Of a stretch of 64,000 nucleotides of DNA, positions 9,868-18,881 are shown in pieces. A model generated the notes under the pieces. That model had not been told where the DNA came from. It did no database searches and was given only the letters and a program-made list of their open reading frames with translations. The position numbers and the translations under genes are program-made. The DNA is from Klenkia taihuensis. GTDB lineage: Bacteria > Actinomycetota > Actinomycetes > Mycobacteriales > Geodermatophilaceae. Numbering within the stretch: the first letter of the stretch is position 1; every line of letters begins with the position of its first letter. The stretch is taken from positions 124,001 through 188,000 of the forward strand of contig NZ_FOMD01000004.1 in assembly GCF_900112525.1 (NCBI RefSeq), in the 5' to 3' direction.

Positions 9868-10413
9868 TCATCGGGTGGTGCGGCGGGCCCGCCACTCGTC
9901 GGCGAGCAGGCTGCCGATCCAGGCGTCGTGCCGCTGGCCCCGGGCCACCGACGACCCGCGCGCGGTGCCCTCGACGAGGAAGCCGTTCCTCTCGGCCACC
10001 CGCCGGGACGCGGTGTTCCCGACGAGGGCCTCCCACCGGACGCCGACCAGGTCCCGCTCGCCGAACCCCCACCCCAGTGCCAGTCCGGCGGCGGTCGTCA
10101 TCACCCCGCGACCGCGGGCCCAGGGGTGCAGGCCGTAGCCGATCGACGCCCAGCCCTCGCCGAAGCGCAGGTCGACGCTGCCGGCGAACCGGCCGTCCAC
10201 CTCGATCGCCCAGGACGCCGCGCTGCCGTCCTCCCAGCCTCGCCGCACGTGCTCGAGGAACCAGGCCGCGTCCTCGCGGGCGTAGGGGACCGGGACGGTG
10301 GTGAACCGCTGCATGTCCGGGTCCTGGCACTGCTCCCACACCGCGTCGAGGTCGGCCTCGGTGTGCGCACGCAGCAGCACGCCGCCGTCGCGGAGCGCGG
10401 GCACCTCGGTCAT
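9868..10413 (-). CDS. GNAT family N-acetyltransferase (RimJ/RimL type)
   Basis: 181 aa from ATG at 10411-10413 (MTEVPALRDGGVLLRAHTEA). A start 10 codons further upstream is possible but lacks family similarity. Typical GNAT features are visible: LHPWARGRGVMTTA (acetyl-CoA binding loop) and GNTASRRVAERNGF near the C-terminus. This subfamily acetylates protein N-termini or small amines; the target is not evident. It is transcribed against def and proA and shares the short divergent region with proA. Confidence 0.85.
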   Translation of the reverse strand: MTEVPALRDGGVLLRAHTEADLDAVWEQCQDPDMQRFTTVPVPYAREDAAWFLEHVRRGWEDGSAASWAIEVDGRFAGSVDLRFGEGWASIGYGLHPWARGRGVMTTAAGLALGWGFGERDLVGVRWEALVGNTASRRVAERNGFLVEGTARGSSVARGQRHDAWIGSLLADEWRARRTTR

Positions 10414-10484
10414 GCCTGCGCACGGTAGGCAGGCGGTGGACACAGGTCATCCGGTTTCCCGGACGGTCAACGCTGACGGTTGCG

Positions 10485-10490
10485 TAAGCT
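10485..10490 (+). promoter_or_regulatory. -10 element (TAAGCT) 7 nt before the proA start
   Basis: TAAGCT followed by 7 nt and the GTG at 10498. That spacing would place the transcription start at the start codon, giving a leaderless mRNA. No clear -35 is seen. Confidence 0.5.
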
Positions 10491-10497
10491 CGGCCGC

Positions 10498-11748
10498 GTG
10501 CCCGAGGTCGAGCTGCCCCTGATCGGCGACGCCGCCCGTCGCGCCCGCACCGCTGCCCGGGTGCTGCGCACGCTGCCGACGGCCGCCAAGGACGGCGCCC
10601 TGCTGGCGATGGCCGACGCCCTCGTCGCGCACACCGACGACGTGCTGGCCGCCAACGCCGCCGACGTCGAGGCCGCCCGGGACGGGGGCACGCCCGACGC
10701 GATGCTCGACCGGCTGCGGCTGGACGCCGACCGGGTCGCCGGGGTGGCCGAGGCGCTGCGCCAGCTCGTCGCGCTGCCCGACCCGGTGGGCGACGTCGTC
10801 CGCGGGTCGACCCTGGAGAACGGGCTGCAGCTGCGCCAGGTCCGGGTCCCGCTCGGCGTGGTCGGCATCGTCTACGAGGCCCGGCCCAACGTGACCGTCG
10901 ACGCCGCCGGCCTGTGCCTGAAGAGCGGCAACGCCGCGCTGCTGCGCGGGTCGGCCTCGGCCTACCGGACCAACGTCGCCCTGGTGCAGGTGCTCTCCGA
11001 GGCCGCCGCCAAGGCCGGGCTGCCGGCCGACAGCGTGCAGCTGCTGCCCGCCGAGCGGGCCAGCGTCGGGGAGCTGCTCAACGCCCGCGGCCTGGTGGAC
11101 GTCGTCATCCCGCGCGGTGGCGCCGAGCTGATCCAGCGGGTCGTCCGGGAGTCCACGGTGCCGGTCATCGAGACCGGCGTGGGCAACTGCCACGTCTACG
11201 TCGACGCCTCCGCCGACCCGGCGATGGCCGAGGCCGTCGTCCTCAACGCCAAGACCCACCGGGTCAGCGTCTGCAACTCCGCCGAGACCCTGCTGGTGCA
11301 CCGGGACTACCCGCAGCTCGACCGGCTGCTGGCCGCGCTGGTCGAGGCCGGGGTCACCCTTCACGGCGACGACACCACCCGCACCGCGCACGACGCCGTC
11401 GTCCCCGCGACCGACGAGGACTGGGCCACCGAGTACCTGTCGATGGACATGGCCGTGCGGGTGGTCGACGACGTCGACGCCGCGCTGGACCACATCGCTG
11501 CGTGGGGGAGCGGGCACTCCGAGGCGATCCTCGCCGACTCCGCCGCGGCGATCTCGGTCTTCGTCGCCGGGGTGGACGCCGCCGCGGTGCTGGTCAACGC
11601 CTCGACCCGGTTCACCGACGGCGGCGAGTTCGGGTTCGGCGCCGAGATCGGCATCTCCACCCAGAAGCTGCACGCCCGCGGCCCGCTCGGCCTGCCCGAG
11701 CTGACCTCCACCACCTACGTCGTGACCGGTTCCGGCCACACCCGATAG
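10498..11748 (+). CDS. proA: Gamma-glutamyl phosphate reductase
   Basis: 416 aa. The frame extends six codons further upstream, but those codons contain the -10 hexamer; GTG at 10498 is preferred. Rossmann and catalytic domains of the aldehyde dehydrogenase superfamily: [24 protein letters not shown], and the catalytic cysteine in [15 protein letters not shown] (about residue 259). It reduces gamma-glutamyl phosphate to glutamate semialdehyde with NADPH, the step after ProB. The stop is TAG, one of only three clear TAG stops in the window, which matters given the CUA anticodon of the tRNASec. Confidence 0.96.
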   Translation: MPEVELPLIGDAARRARTAARVLRTLPTAAKDGALLAMADALVAHTDDVLAANAADVEAARDGGTPDAMLDRLRLDADRVAGVAEALRQLVALPDPVGDVVRGSTLENGLQLRQVRVPLGVVGIVYEARPNVTVDAAGLCLKSGNAALLRGSASAYRTNVALVQVLSEAAAKAGLPADSVQLLPAERASVGELLNARGLVDVVIPRGGAELIQRVVRESTVPVIETGVGNCHVYVDASADPAMAEAVVLNAKTHRVSVCNSAETLLVHRDYPQLDRLLAALVEAGVTLHGDDTTRTAHDAVVPATDEDWATEYLSMDMAVRVVDDVDAALDHIAAWGSGHSEAILADSAAAISVFVAGVDAAAVLVNASTRFTDGGEFGFGAEIGISTQKLHARGPLGLPELTSTTYVVTGSGHTR

Positions 11749-11755
11749 GAGCCCC

Positions 11756-12640
11756 GTGACGCACGCGCAGCAGGCAGCCCGGTTCGCCGACGTCGCGGAC
11801 GTGTCCGCGCGGCTGGCCGCGGCCGGGTACCTCCCCGACGCCCAGATCGCCACCACGGTGTTCCTGGCCGACCGGCTGGGCAAGCCGCTGCTGGTGGAGG
11901 GCCCGGCCGGCACCGGCAAGACCGAGCTCGCCAAGGCCCTGGCCACCGCGACGTCGTCGGACCTGATCCGGCTGCAGTGCTACGAGGGCCTGGACGAGGC
12001 CCGCGCGCTGTACGAGTGGAACTACAAGAAGCAGCTGCTGCGCATCCAGGCCTCCCAGGGCACCGACGGCGCCGACTGGGGCGAGCTGCACGACGACGTG
12101 TTCGGCGAGGAGTTCCTGCTCTCCCGGCCGCTGCTGACCGCCATCCGGCGCGAGGACCCCACCGTGCTGCTCATCGACGAGACCGACAAGGCCGACGTCG
12201 AGGTCGAGGGCCTGCTGCTGGAGGTGCTCAGCGACTTCCAGGTCACCATCCCCGAGATCGGCACGATCGTGGCCACCCGGCGGCCGATGGTGGTGCTGAC
12301 CTCCAACGCCACCCGCGAGCTGTCCGAGGCGCTCAAGCGCCGCTGCCTGTACCTCGCGCTGGACTACCCCAGCGCGGAGCGGGAGCGGGAGATCGTGCTG
12401 TCCCGGGTGCCCGAGCTCGCGCCGGCGCTGGCCGAGCAGCTGGTGCGCACCGTGCGGGCGCTGCGGGCGATGGAGCTGAAGAAGTCCCCGTCGATCTCCG
12501 AGACCCTGGACTGGGCGCAGACCCTGCTCGCCCTCGGCCTGGACACCCTGGGCAACGACGAGGTCCGCGAGACCCTCGGCGTGGTGCTCAAGCACGCCAG
12601 CGACCAGACCCGGGCCGCCGCCGAGCTGCGGCTGAACTGA
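11756..12640 (+). CDS. MoxR-family AAA+ ATPase
   Basis: 294 aa, GTG start with AGGAG at 11747-11751. The Walker A is GPAGTGKTE (about residue 50), followed by Walker B VLLIDETDKAD and sensor-1 MVVLTSNATRE. MoxR ATPases act as chaperones that assemble or insert metal cofactors, normally with a VWA-domain partner. The ATG of that partner overlaps the stop of this gene by one base, as in CoxD/CoxE-type pairs. The client is not encoded nearby. Confidence 0.92.
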   Translation: MTHAQQAARFADVADVSARLAAAGYLPDAQIATTVFLADRLGKPLLVEGPAGTGKTELAKALATATSSDLIRLQCYEGLDEARALYEWNYKKQLLRIQASQGTDGADWGELHDDVFGEEFLLSRPLLTAIRREDPTVLLIDETDKADVEVEGLLLEVLSDFQVTIPEIGTIVATRRPMVVLTSNATRELSEALKRRCLYLALDYPSAEREREIVLSRVPELAPALAEQLVRTVRALRAMELKKSPSISETLDWAQTLLALGLDTLGNDEVRETLGVVLKHASDQTRAAAELRLN

Positions 12641-14043
12641 TGACCGACGGCGGCCTCCCGGCCCACCTCGACGGCTTCGTGCGCGCGGTGCGCGAGGCCG
12701 GCATCCCGGTGGGCATCTCGGCCGCCGTCGACGCCGCGCAGGTGCTCACCGCCGTCGACCTGCTGGACCGGGAGCAGCTGCGCCACGGGCTGGCCGCCGT
12801 CCTGCTGCAGCGGGCCGCCCAGCGGCAGACCTACGACGTGCTGTTCGACCTGTGGTGGCCGCTGTCGGACCGGCCGGAGGTGCCCGCCGAGGACGGCGAC
12901 GACGTCGAGGCCGTCCCCGACGACGGGAGCACCGACGCGGAGCGGCAGGCGGCCCTGGCCGCGCAGCTGCGCGAGGAGCTGCTGCGCCGGCTGCTGGACG
13001 GCGACGAGGAGGCGTTGCGCCGGTTCGCCCGGCTCGCCGTCGACCAGCTCGGCCAGGGCCAGCCCTCGGCGTCCGGTCAGTCCTTCTTCTCCTACCGGGT
13101 GCTGCGCGCGCTGTCCCCGGACACCCTGGTCTCCCAGCTGCTGGACGGCCTGCTCGGCGGTGCCGACCGCGGCGGGCTGGCCGAGCAGGTGGCCCGGCAG
13201 ACCGTCCGCGAGCGGCTGGCCGCCTTCCGCGCCGCGGTCGAGGCCGAGGTCCGGCGCCGCTCGGCCGCCGAGCGCGGCCGCGACCGGGTGGCCCGGACGG
13301 CGGTCAAGCCGCTGGCCGACCAGGTGGACTTCCTGCGGGCCCAGTCCGCCGACCTGGCCGAGCTGCGCCGGTCCGTGGCGCCGCTGGCCCGGCGGCTGGC
13401 CGCGCGGCTGTCGGCCAAGCGCCGGATGGGCCGGGAGGGCCGGCTGGACTTCCGGCGCACCGTCCGGGCGTCGCTGGCCACCGGCGGGGTGCCCGTGGTG
13501 ACGCACCACAAGCCGCGGACGGTGCACAAGCCCGAGCTCGTCGTGCTGTGCGACATCAGCGGGTCGGTGGCCGGCTTCAGCCACTTCACGCTGATGCTCA
13601 CCCAGGCGCTGCGCGAGCACTTCTCCGGCGTCCGTGCCTTCGCGTTCGTGGACTCCACCGACGAGGTCACCCGGTTCTTCGCCCCCGGCGCCGACGTCGC
13701 CGACGCGGTGCAGCGGATCGGCCGCGAGGCCGAGGTGGTGACCTTCGACGGGCACAGCGACTACGGCAACGCCCTCGGGGTGTTCGCCGAGCGGTGGGCG
13801 AGCGCGGTGGGCCCGAAGACGTCGCTGCTGGTCCTCGGCGACGGCCGGACGAACTACCGGCAGCCCGGGTTGCCGGTGCTGGCCGACCTGGTGCGGCGGT
13901 CGCGGTCGGCGTACTGGCTGAACCCGGAGCCGGCCCGGCTGTGGGGGAGCGGGGACTCCGCGGCCGACCGGTACGCCGAGGTCATCCCGATGATCGAGGT
14001 CCGGAACGCAGCCCAGCTCGCGGACTTCGTCACCACCCTCTGA
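12640..14043 (+). CDS. VWA domain protein, CoxE-like partner of MoxR ATPase
   Basis: 467 aa, ATG overlapping the moxR stop. An N-terminal helical region with a charged linker (about residues 1-280) is followed by a VWA domain whose metal-ion-dependent adhesion site begins LVVLCDISGSVAGF (about 305). The matching downstream aspartate lies in VVTFDGHSDYGNAL. Such proteins couple the MoxR ATPase to a client enzyme; in carboxydotrophs this is CO dehydrogenase, but no such enzyme is in the window. A GC-rich hairpin follows at 14211. Confidence 0.9.
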   Translation: MTDGGLPAHLDGFVRAVREAGIPVGISAAVDAAQVLTAVDLLDREQLRHGLAAVLLQRAAQRQTYDVLFDLWWPLSDRPEVPAEDGDDVEAVPDDGSTDAERQAALAAQLREELLRRLLDGDEEALRRFARLAVDQLGQGQPSASGQSFFSYRVLRALSPDTLVSQLLDGLLGGADRGGLAEQVARQTVRERLAAFRAAVEAEVRRRSAAERGRDRVARTAVKPLADQVDFLRAQSADLAELRRSVAPLARRLAARLSAKRRMGREGRLDFRRTVRASLATGGVPVVTHHKPRTVHKPELVVLCDISGSVAGFSHFTLMLTQALREHFSGVRAFAFVDSTDEVTRFFAPGADVADAVQRIGREAEVVTFDGHSDYGNALGVFAERWASAVGPKTSLLVLGDGRTNYRQPGLPVLADLVRRSRSAYWLNPEPARLWGSGDSAADRYAEVIPMIEVRNAAQLADFVTTL

Positions 14044-14210
14044 ACCGCCCTGGGTTCGATCCCACGGCGGACGACGAACATTTCTCCGGGTGCGGCCGTA
14101 ACCGAGTCGGTCCCGTGCCGTTGGTCAGCGCGGAGGCAGGGATGCCTTCGCGCGCCGCCCGGGCAACCGGTCGGCCGGCCGGCGACACGGGGGCGCCGGC
14201 CGGGCGGGCC

Positions 14211-14244
14211 GGCCGGCCCCCCGCCGAGGAGGCGGGGGCCGGTC
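14211..14244 (+). terminator. GC-rich hairpin upstream of nadD
   Basis: 14211-14225 pairs with 14231-14244 around a GAGGA loop, with one bulged C and one G.T pair. It lies in the 274-base gap between the VWA gene and nadD; I see no gene in that gap. Confidence 0.6.
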
Positions 14245-14305
14245 GGCCCGCACGCGCGCCCCACGGACCTGCGCGATCGCTCCGTGGGCCGCGTGCGGAC
14301 CGGGC

Positions 14306-14311
14306 TACGCT
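14306..14311 (+). promoter_or_regulatory. -10 element (TACGCT) 6 nt before nadD
   Basis: TACGCT at this position is followed by 6 nt and the GTG start at 14318, suggesting a leaderless nadD-rsfS-phosphatase transcript. Confidence 0.45.
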
Positions 14312-14317
14312 GCTGAG

Positions 14318-15031
14318 GTGGCGGGCAGTCGACTGGGCGTGATGGGTGGCACCTTCGACCCGGTGCACCACGGTCACCTGGTCGCCGCCAGCGAGGTGGC
14401 GAGCCTGTTCGAGCTCGACGAGGTGGTCTTCGTGCCCACCGGCGAGCCCTGGCAGAAGGCCGACCGGCAGGTCAGCCACGCCGAGGACCGCTACCTCATG
14501 ACCGTCATCGCCACCGCGTCCAACCCGCGGTTCTCCGTCAGCCGGGTCGACGTCGACCGCGGCACGACCACCTACACCATCGACACCCTCACCGACCTGC
14601 ACCGGCAGCGGCCGGACGCGGAGCTGTTCTTCATCACCGGCGCCGACGCGCTGGCCCAGATCGTGGGCTGGCGGGACACCGAGCGGCTGTTCGACCTGGC
14701 CCACTTCGTCGGCGTCACCCGGCCCGGCTACCAGCTGGCCAGCGCCGACCTGCCGGCCGACCGGGTCAGCCTGGTGGAGATCCCGGCGCTGGCGATCAGC
14801 TCGACCGACTGCCGTGACCGGGTCCGGCGGGGCATGCCGGTCTGGTACCTCGTCCCCGACGGCGTGGTGCAGTACATCGAGAAGCGCGGCCTGTACCGCG
14901 ACGGCATCCCCGCCACCCCGCCCGGGCAGCTGCTGCCCGGCACCGGCGTCCGTCACGCCGACGCCCCCGTTCCCCCGCCGGCGGTCGACCCCGACCCCGG
15001 CACCCCCGAGCTCCAGGAGATCCCCCGATGA
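14318..15031 (+). CDS. nadD: Nicotinate-nucleotide adenylyltransferase
   Basis: 237 aa. The nucleotidyltransferase signature [11 protein letters not shown] lies at residues 10-20 and the ISSTD motif of the family near residue 165. It adenylates nicotinate mononucleotide in NAD synthesis. The C-terminal 40 residues are a proline-rich extension absent from short homologues. Its stop overlaps the rsfS ATG, a pairing conserved across bacteria. Confidence 0.96.
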   Translation: MAGSRLGVMGGTFDPVHHGHLVAASEVASLFELDEVVFVPTGEPWQKADRQVSHAEDRYLMTVIATASNPRFSVSRVDVDRGTTTYTIDTLTDLHRQRPDAELFFITGADALAQIVGWRDTERLFDLAHFVGVTRPGYQLASADLPADRVSLVEIPALAISSTDCRDRVRRGMPVWYLVPDGVVQYIEKRGLYRDGIPATPPGQLLPGTGVRHADAPVPPPAVDPDPGTPELQEIPR

Positions 15032-15465
15032 CCGCCTCGACCGAGGCCCGCGAGACCGCGCTGCTGGCCGCCCAGGCCGCCGCCGACAAGCTCGCCACCG
15101 ACGTGTCGATCGTCGACGTCAGCGACCGGCTGGCCATCACCGACGCCTTCGTCCTCGCGTCGGCCCCCAACGAGCGCCAGGTGCAGTCCATCGTCGACGA
15201 GGTCGAGGACCGGCTGCGCGAGCACGGGATCAAGGCGGTGCGCCGCGAGGGCGTGGCCGAGTCCCGCTGGGTGCTGCTGGACTTCGTCGACGTCGTGGTG
15301 CACGTGCAGCACGCCGAGGAGCGGGCCTACTACTCCCTCGAGCGGCTCTGGAAGGACTGCCCGGTCATCCCCTTCACCGACAGCGCGTTGCCGCCGGCCG
15401 GGGCGGCAGGGGCGGACGGGGCGCCGGACGCCGACGGGTCCGCGCAGGCCGACGCCGACCGGTGA
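15028..15465 (+). CDS. rsfS: Ribosomal silencing factor RsfS
   Basis: 145 aa, ATG overlapping nadD by 4 nt. The DUF143/Iojap core is clear: [32 protein letters not shown], and the conserved [11 protein letters not shown]. It binds ribosomal protein L14 and blocks subunit joining when nutrients are scarce. An alanine/aspartate-rich tail of about 25 residues follows the domain. The stop overlaps the next GTG. Confidence 0.95.
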   Translation: MTASTEARETALLAAQAAADKLATDVSIVDVSDRLAITDAFVLASAPNERQVQSIVDEVEDRLREHGIKAVRREGVAESRWVLLDFVDVVVHVQHAEERAYYSLERLWKDCPVIPFTDSALPPAGAAGADGAPDADGSAQADADR

Positions 15466-16259
15466 GCGACGGCACGGGGGAGCAGACCGCACCGACCGTC
15501 GAGCGGGTCCTCGTCTGGCGGCACGGCCGGACGGAGTGGAACGCCAGCGGGCGCTTCCAGGGCCAGCTCGACCCGCCGCTGGACGGCACCGGGCGGGAGC
15601 AGGCCCGGCGGGCCGCGGACGCCCTGGCCGCCGAGCTGCCCGCGGGCGCCCTCGTCGTGACCAGTGACCTGGTGCGGGCCCGGGACACCGCGCAGACCCT
15701 GGCCGACGCGCTCGGCACGCCGCTGCGGGTGGAGCCCCGCCTGCGCGAGCACGGCCTGGGCAGCTGGGAGGGCCGCACCCGCGAGGACGTCGCCCGCGAC
15801 CTGCCCGAGCAGTACGCCGACTGGACGGCGGGCCGGCCTGTCCGCGGCCGCGGCGGGGAGGACCCCGCCGACGTCACCCGTCGCGCGCTGGCCGCACTCG
15901 CCGACCTGCCGTCGGCGCCGGTGGCCGTGCTGGTCACCCACGGCGGCACCGGGGGCCGGCTCATCGAGGCCCTGCTCGGGTTGGGACCGGAGCACCGCCG
16001 CGTCTTCGGCCCGCTGGGCAACTGCCACTGGACCGAGCTGGCGCACCAGGGCAGCCGGTGGCGGGTGCTGCGGCACAACGCGTCGGCGACCGGGGGTGCG
16101 CCCGGCGTGCCGCGGCGCTCGGGAGCCGACGGGGCCCCGGACGTCGCGGAGGCAGCCGGGGTGCCCGAGGCCGCCCCCGGGGACGGCGGCGTGGTCCGCG
16201 CCGGGGCGACACCCGACGAGGCGCCGCCCGCGCCGACCGACGCCGACGCCCTGTCCTGA
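15462..16259 (+). CDS. Histidine phosphatase family protein
   Basis: 265 aa. The RHG motif WRHGRTEWNASGRFQG near residue 20, the conserved arginine in SDLVRARDTAQTL and the late catalytic histidine in LVTHGGTGGRL define the phosphoglycerate-mutase-like fold. The last 60 residues are a disordered alanine/proline-rich tail. The start overlaps the rsfS stop (GTGA). The substrate is unknown; in actinobacteria this position after rsfS is usually held by such a phosphatase, sometimes annotated glucosyl-3-phosphoglycerate phosphatase. Confidence 0.88.
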   Translation: MSDGTGEQTAPTVERVLVWRHGRTEWNASGRFQGQLDPPLDGTGREQARRAADALAAELPAGALVVTSDLVRARDTAQTLADALGTPLRVEPRLREHGLGSWEGRTREDVARDLPEQYADWTAGRPVRGRGGEDPADVTRRALAALADLPSAPVAVLVTHGGTGGRLIEALLGLGPEHRRVFGPLGNCHWTELAHQGSRWRVLRHNASATGGAPGVPRRSGADGAPDVAEAAGVPEAAPGDGGVVRAGATPDEAPPAPTDADALS

Positions 16260-16279
16260 AGCCGCAGCTGCGGGCCGGT

Positions 16280-16285
16280 TAGCCT
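16280..16285 (+). promoter_or_regulatory. -10 element (TAGCCT) 7 nt before degV
   Basis: TAGCCT, 7 nt, then the ATG at 16293: the leaderless arrangement seen repeatedly in this window. Confidence 0.5.
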
Positions 16286-16292
16286 CGCGCCC

Positions 16293-17162
16293 ATGCCCGT
16301 CGCCGTGGTCACCGACTCCACGGCCTACCTGCCCGGGCAGCTCGTCGACGAGCTCGGCATCGAGGTGGTCCCGCTCTACGTCGTGCTCACCGGCCGCTCG
16401 GGCCGCGAGGGCATCGACGTGGGACCGGCGGAGGTCGCCCGCACCCTCGCGGTGAGGGGCCAGCAGGTCACCACGTCCCGGCCGACGCCGGGGGACTTCG
16501 TGGCGGCCTACCGGCGGCGCCTGGACGCCGGGGCCGACCGCATCGTCTCGGTGCACCTGTCCAGCGAGCTGTCCGGTACCTGGGACGCCGCGCGCACCGC
16601 CGCCGCCCAGGTCGGCGAGCACGTGGTGACGGTCGTCGACAGCCGCACCGCCGCGATGGGCACCGGGTTCGCCGTGCTCGCCGCGGCCCGGGCCGCCGCC
16701 GGGGGCGCCGAGGCAGCGGAGGTCGCCCGGTTGGCCCAGAGCACCGCAGACGCCTCCAGCACCCTGTTCGTGCTCGACACGCTGGAGCACCTGCGCCGGG
16801 GCGGGCGGATCGGGCCGGCCGCGGCCGTGCTCGGCACCGCGCTGTCGGTCCGGCCGGTGCTGCACGTCCAGGACGGCCGGATCGTCGCGCTGGAGAAGGT
16901 GCGGACGACGTCGCGCGCGGTGGCCAAGCTGGTGCAGCGGGTGGCCGACCTCTGCGGTGACAGGCCGGTCTCCCTCGCCGTGCACCACCTCGCCGCGGCC
17001 GCCCGCGCGGACGCGCTCGCCGACCAGCTGCGCGAGCGGGTGCCGGGGCTCCGGGACCTGCACGTCAGCGAGCTGGGGGCGGCGATCGGGGCGCACGTCG
17101 GGCCGGGTGCGCTGGGCGTCGTCGTCGACCCCACCGCGACCCCGGCCGCCGTCGCGGACTGA
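16293..17162 (+). CDS. DegV family fatty-acid-binding protein
   Basis: 289 aa starting VAVVTDSTAYLPGQL, the hallmark of the family. Later motifs include TSRPTPGDF and VHLSSELSGTWDAA, which line the fatty-acid pocket, and LEHLRRGGRIG. Members bind a fatty acid; in Firmicutes they present it to a fatty acid kinase. Here no kinase gene is adjacent. The gene ends in front of a hairpin and a convergent membrane-protein gene. Confidence 0.92.
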   Translation: MPVAVVTDSTAYLPGQLVDELGIEVVPLYVVLTGRSGREGIDVGPAEVARTLAVRGQQVTTSRPTPGDFVAAYRRRLDAGADRIVSVHLSSELSGTWDAARTAAAQVGEHVVTVVDSRTAAMGTGFAVLAAARAAAGGAEAAEVARLAQSTADASSTLFVLDTLEHLRRGGRIGPAAAVLGTALSVRPVLHVQDGRIVALEKVRTTSRAVAKLVQRVADLCGDRPVSLAVHHLAAAARADALADQLRERVPGLRDLHVSELGAAIGAHVGPGALGVVVDPTATPAAVAD

Positions 17163-17172
17163 CCGCCGGGGA

Positions 17173-17192
17173 CCCGGCCGCCGAGGGCCGGG
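17173..17192. terminator. Short hairpin between convergent degV and membrane-protein genes
   Basis: CCCGGCC (17173-17179) pairs with GGCCGGG (17186-17192) around a 6-nt loop. It could serve both converging genes. Confidence 0.5.
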
Positions 17193-17201
17193 CCACGGAG
17201 G

Positions 17202-18788
17202 TCAGCAACGGCCGGACGTGCGCCAGCCGCTGGTCACCGTGACCGTCCCGGCCGAGGGTGCGCGGAGGCGCACCGTGCCCTCCGCGGGGCCCGGCTCCAG
17301 GCAGCCGTCACCGACCAGCGTCAGCCGGTCGTCCCAGAACATCGACAGCAGCACGTCGCCGCCACCGACCGAGAGCACCAGGTCGGTGCGGCCACTGGCC
17401 ACCACCTGCGCGTCGCCGTCCAGCACCAGGCCCGGCCCGTCGACGGCGTACAGCGACCAGGTGCCGTCCGACCACACCCGGTCCAGCCCCGGCACCCCGC
17501 CGCGGACCAGGGCCGCCTCCTCGCGGCCGGCCCAGTCGGGACGCTGCGTCGACAGCGCGACGTAGGAGACGCCCCGCGCGCGCAACCAGGCCAGGTAGGA
17601 GCCGGCGTCCAGCCCGCCGTCGTAGAACAGGGGGTTCCGGGCGAGGTCCAGCTGGCGGGTCCACCCCCGGGCCAACGGCACCTGCGCGCCCATCGCGGCG
17701 TCCGAGTGGTCGGCCAGCGGCACCACCTCCACCCGGCCCACCGGACCTCGGCGTCCCAGCTCCGCCAGCAGCGGCGCCGCGGCCCGCTCCACCGGCCCGG
17801 TGTCCCTCGGGACCAGGTCCTGGGGCACGAGCGGTGGCAGCAGCCAGGTCACCAGCACCGCGGCCAGCGCCACCAGCACCGTCGACCGGCCCGGGACCGC
17901 CACCAGCACCGGCACCGCGAAAAGCAGCACCAGGCGCGTCGTGTTCGAGCCCATCGGGTCGGGCACCAGCCACGCCGCCAGCAGGGCCAGGACGGTCAGC
18001 GCCGCCCCGGCGCGCACGACGGGCAGACGTCGGCCGACCACGGCCAGCACCACCAGCGCCGCGAGCACCGCCGCCAGCATCTGGTGCGCGCTGCCGGTCA
18101 TCGGTCCCCCGGACGCGCCCAGCGCCACCATCACCAGCAGCGGTACGCCGGCCCCCGCCAGCAGGACCGCCACGGCCGTCCACCCGCTCCGTGACCTCCG
18201 TGCGGCGACCGCCCACCACGCCACGGCAGCGAGGCCGAGGAGAACGGCCGCCACCGGGCTGAGCGCCCCCGCCACCGCCGCCAGCGACCCGGCCGCGAGA
18301 ACCCGGCACCGGGTCGGCCGACCCAGCCGGTGCTGCACCGCCACCAGCGCCAGCAGACCTGCCGCCGCGCCCATCGCGAACGTCGTCCGGCCCGACAGCT
18401 GGTCGGCCAGGAACGCCAGCGCGCTCACCACCGCCACCGCCGTCGGCCGGGCCGCTCCGCCGCGGACCAGCAGCCGGGTCGTCGCCCAGGCGCCCGTGGT
18501 GCTGCTGACCACCCCCGCCACCGCCGGGCCGACCAGGGCCAGCACCCAGGGGGCCAGCAGGCTGTAGGAGACGGCCGGCGAGCCGGCGTACCAGGCCAGG
18601 TCGACCGGGTGCCCACCGGCGGAGGCGGCCCAGGACTGCCACCACCGCTGCGCGACCAGGTCGCCACCGCCCACGGGCAGCAGCTCGACCAGCACGCCGC
18701 CGACCAGTGCCACCAGCGCCGCGAGCAGCGCGGCGTCCGGTCGGGTCGCAGGTCGGGTCCACCGCGGCAGGGTGACCCGGAGCGGCAT
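17202..18788 (-). CDS. Polytopic membrane protein of unknown function
   Basis: 528 aa if it starts at ATG 18786-18788 (MPLRVTLPRW); an in-frame ATG six codons upstream (18804-18806) is equally possible. The N-terminal 350 residues hold roughly ten hydrophobic segments; the C-terminal 180 are soluble, with FYDGGLDAGSYLAWLRARG and a beta-rich end. The layout (multi-TM plus extracytoplasmic C-domain) recalls GT-C-type glycosyltransferases or cell-wall assembly proteins, but I recognise no catalytic motif, so no function is assigned. It is divergent from comEA across about 90 bases. Confidence 0.7.
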   Translation of the reverse strand: MPLRVTLPRWTRPATRPDAALLAALVALVGGVLVELLPVGGGDLVAQRWWQSWAASAGGHPVDLAWYAGSPAVSYSLLAPWVLALVGPAVAGVVSSTTGAWATTRLLVRGGAARPTAVAVVSALAFLADQLSGRTTFAMGAAAGLLALVAVQHRLGRPTRCRVLAAGSLAAVAGALSPVAAVLLGLAAVAWWAVAARRSRSGWTAVAVLLAGAGVPLLVMVALGASGGPMTGSAHQMLAAVLAALVVLAVVGRRLPVVRAGAALTVLALLAAWLVPDPMGSNTTRLVLLFAVPVLVAVPGRSTVLVALAAVLVTWLLPPLVPQDLVPRDTGPVERAAAPLLAELGRRGPVGRVEVVPLADHSDAAMGAQVPLARGWTRQLDLARNPLFYDGGLDAGSYLAWLRARGVSYVALSTQRPDWAGREEAALVRGGVPGLDRVWSDGTWSLYAVDGPGLVLDGDAQVVASGRTDLVLSVGGGDVLLSMFWDDRLTLVGDGCLEPGPAEGTVRLRAPSAGTVTVTSGWRTSGRC

Positions 18789-18868
18789 GGGGCTGCATGG
18801 TGCCATCCACAGCTGGGGGTCCTGTCCACAGATGTCGGCGACGGGGCCCACCGGGTCGGCCGGGGCCC

Positions 18869-18874
18869 TACGGT
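18869..18874 (+). promoter_or_regulatory. -10 element (TACGGT) 7 nt before comEA
   Basis: TACGGT, 7 nt, then the GTG at 18882. Confidence 0.45.
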
Positions 18875-18881
18875 CCGCGCC

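Noticed and set aside
12022-13755. Minus-strand open frames under the MoxR and VWA genes
   Set aside because: They are shadows of the plus-strand operon with no ribosome-binding site or domain.
14050-14070. GGGTTCGATCCCA resembles a tRNA T arm just after the VWA gene
   Set aside because: No acceptor, D or anticodon arm pairs with it and there is no CCA end; the 4-bp stem with the TTCGATC loop occurs by chance. I also saw no att-like repeat.
18803-18830. Two near-matches to DnaA boxes (CCATCCACA and CTGTCCACA) upstream of comEA
   Set aside because: Only two imperfect copies 19 bp apart, no AT-rich region and no dnaA or dnaN nearby; not an origin.
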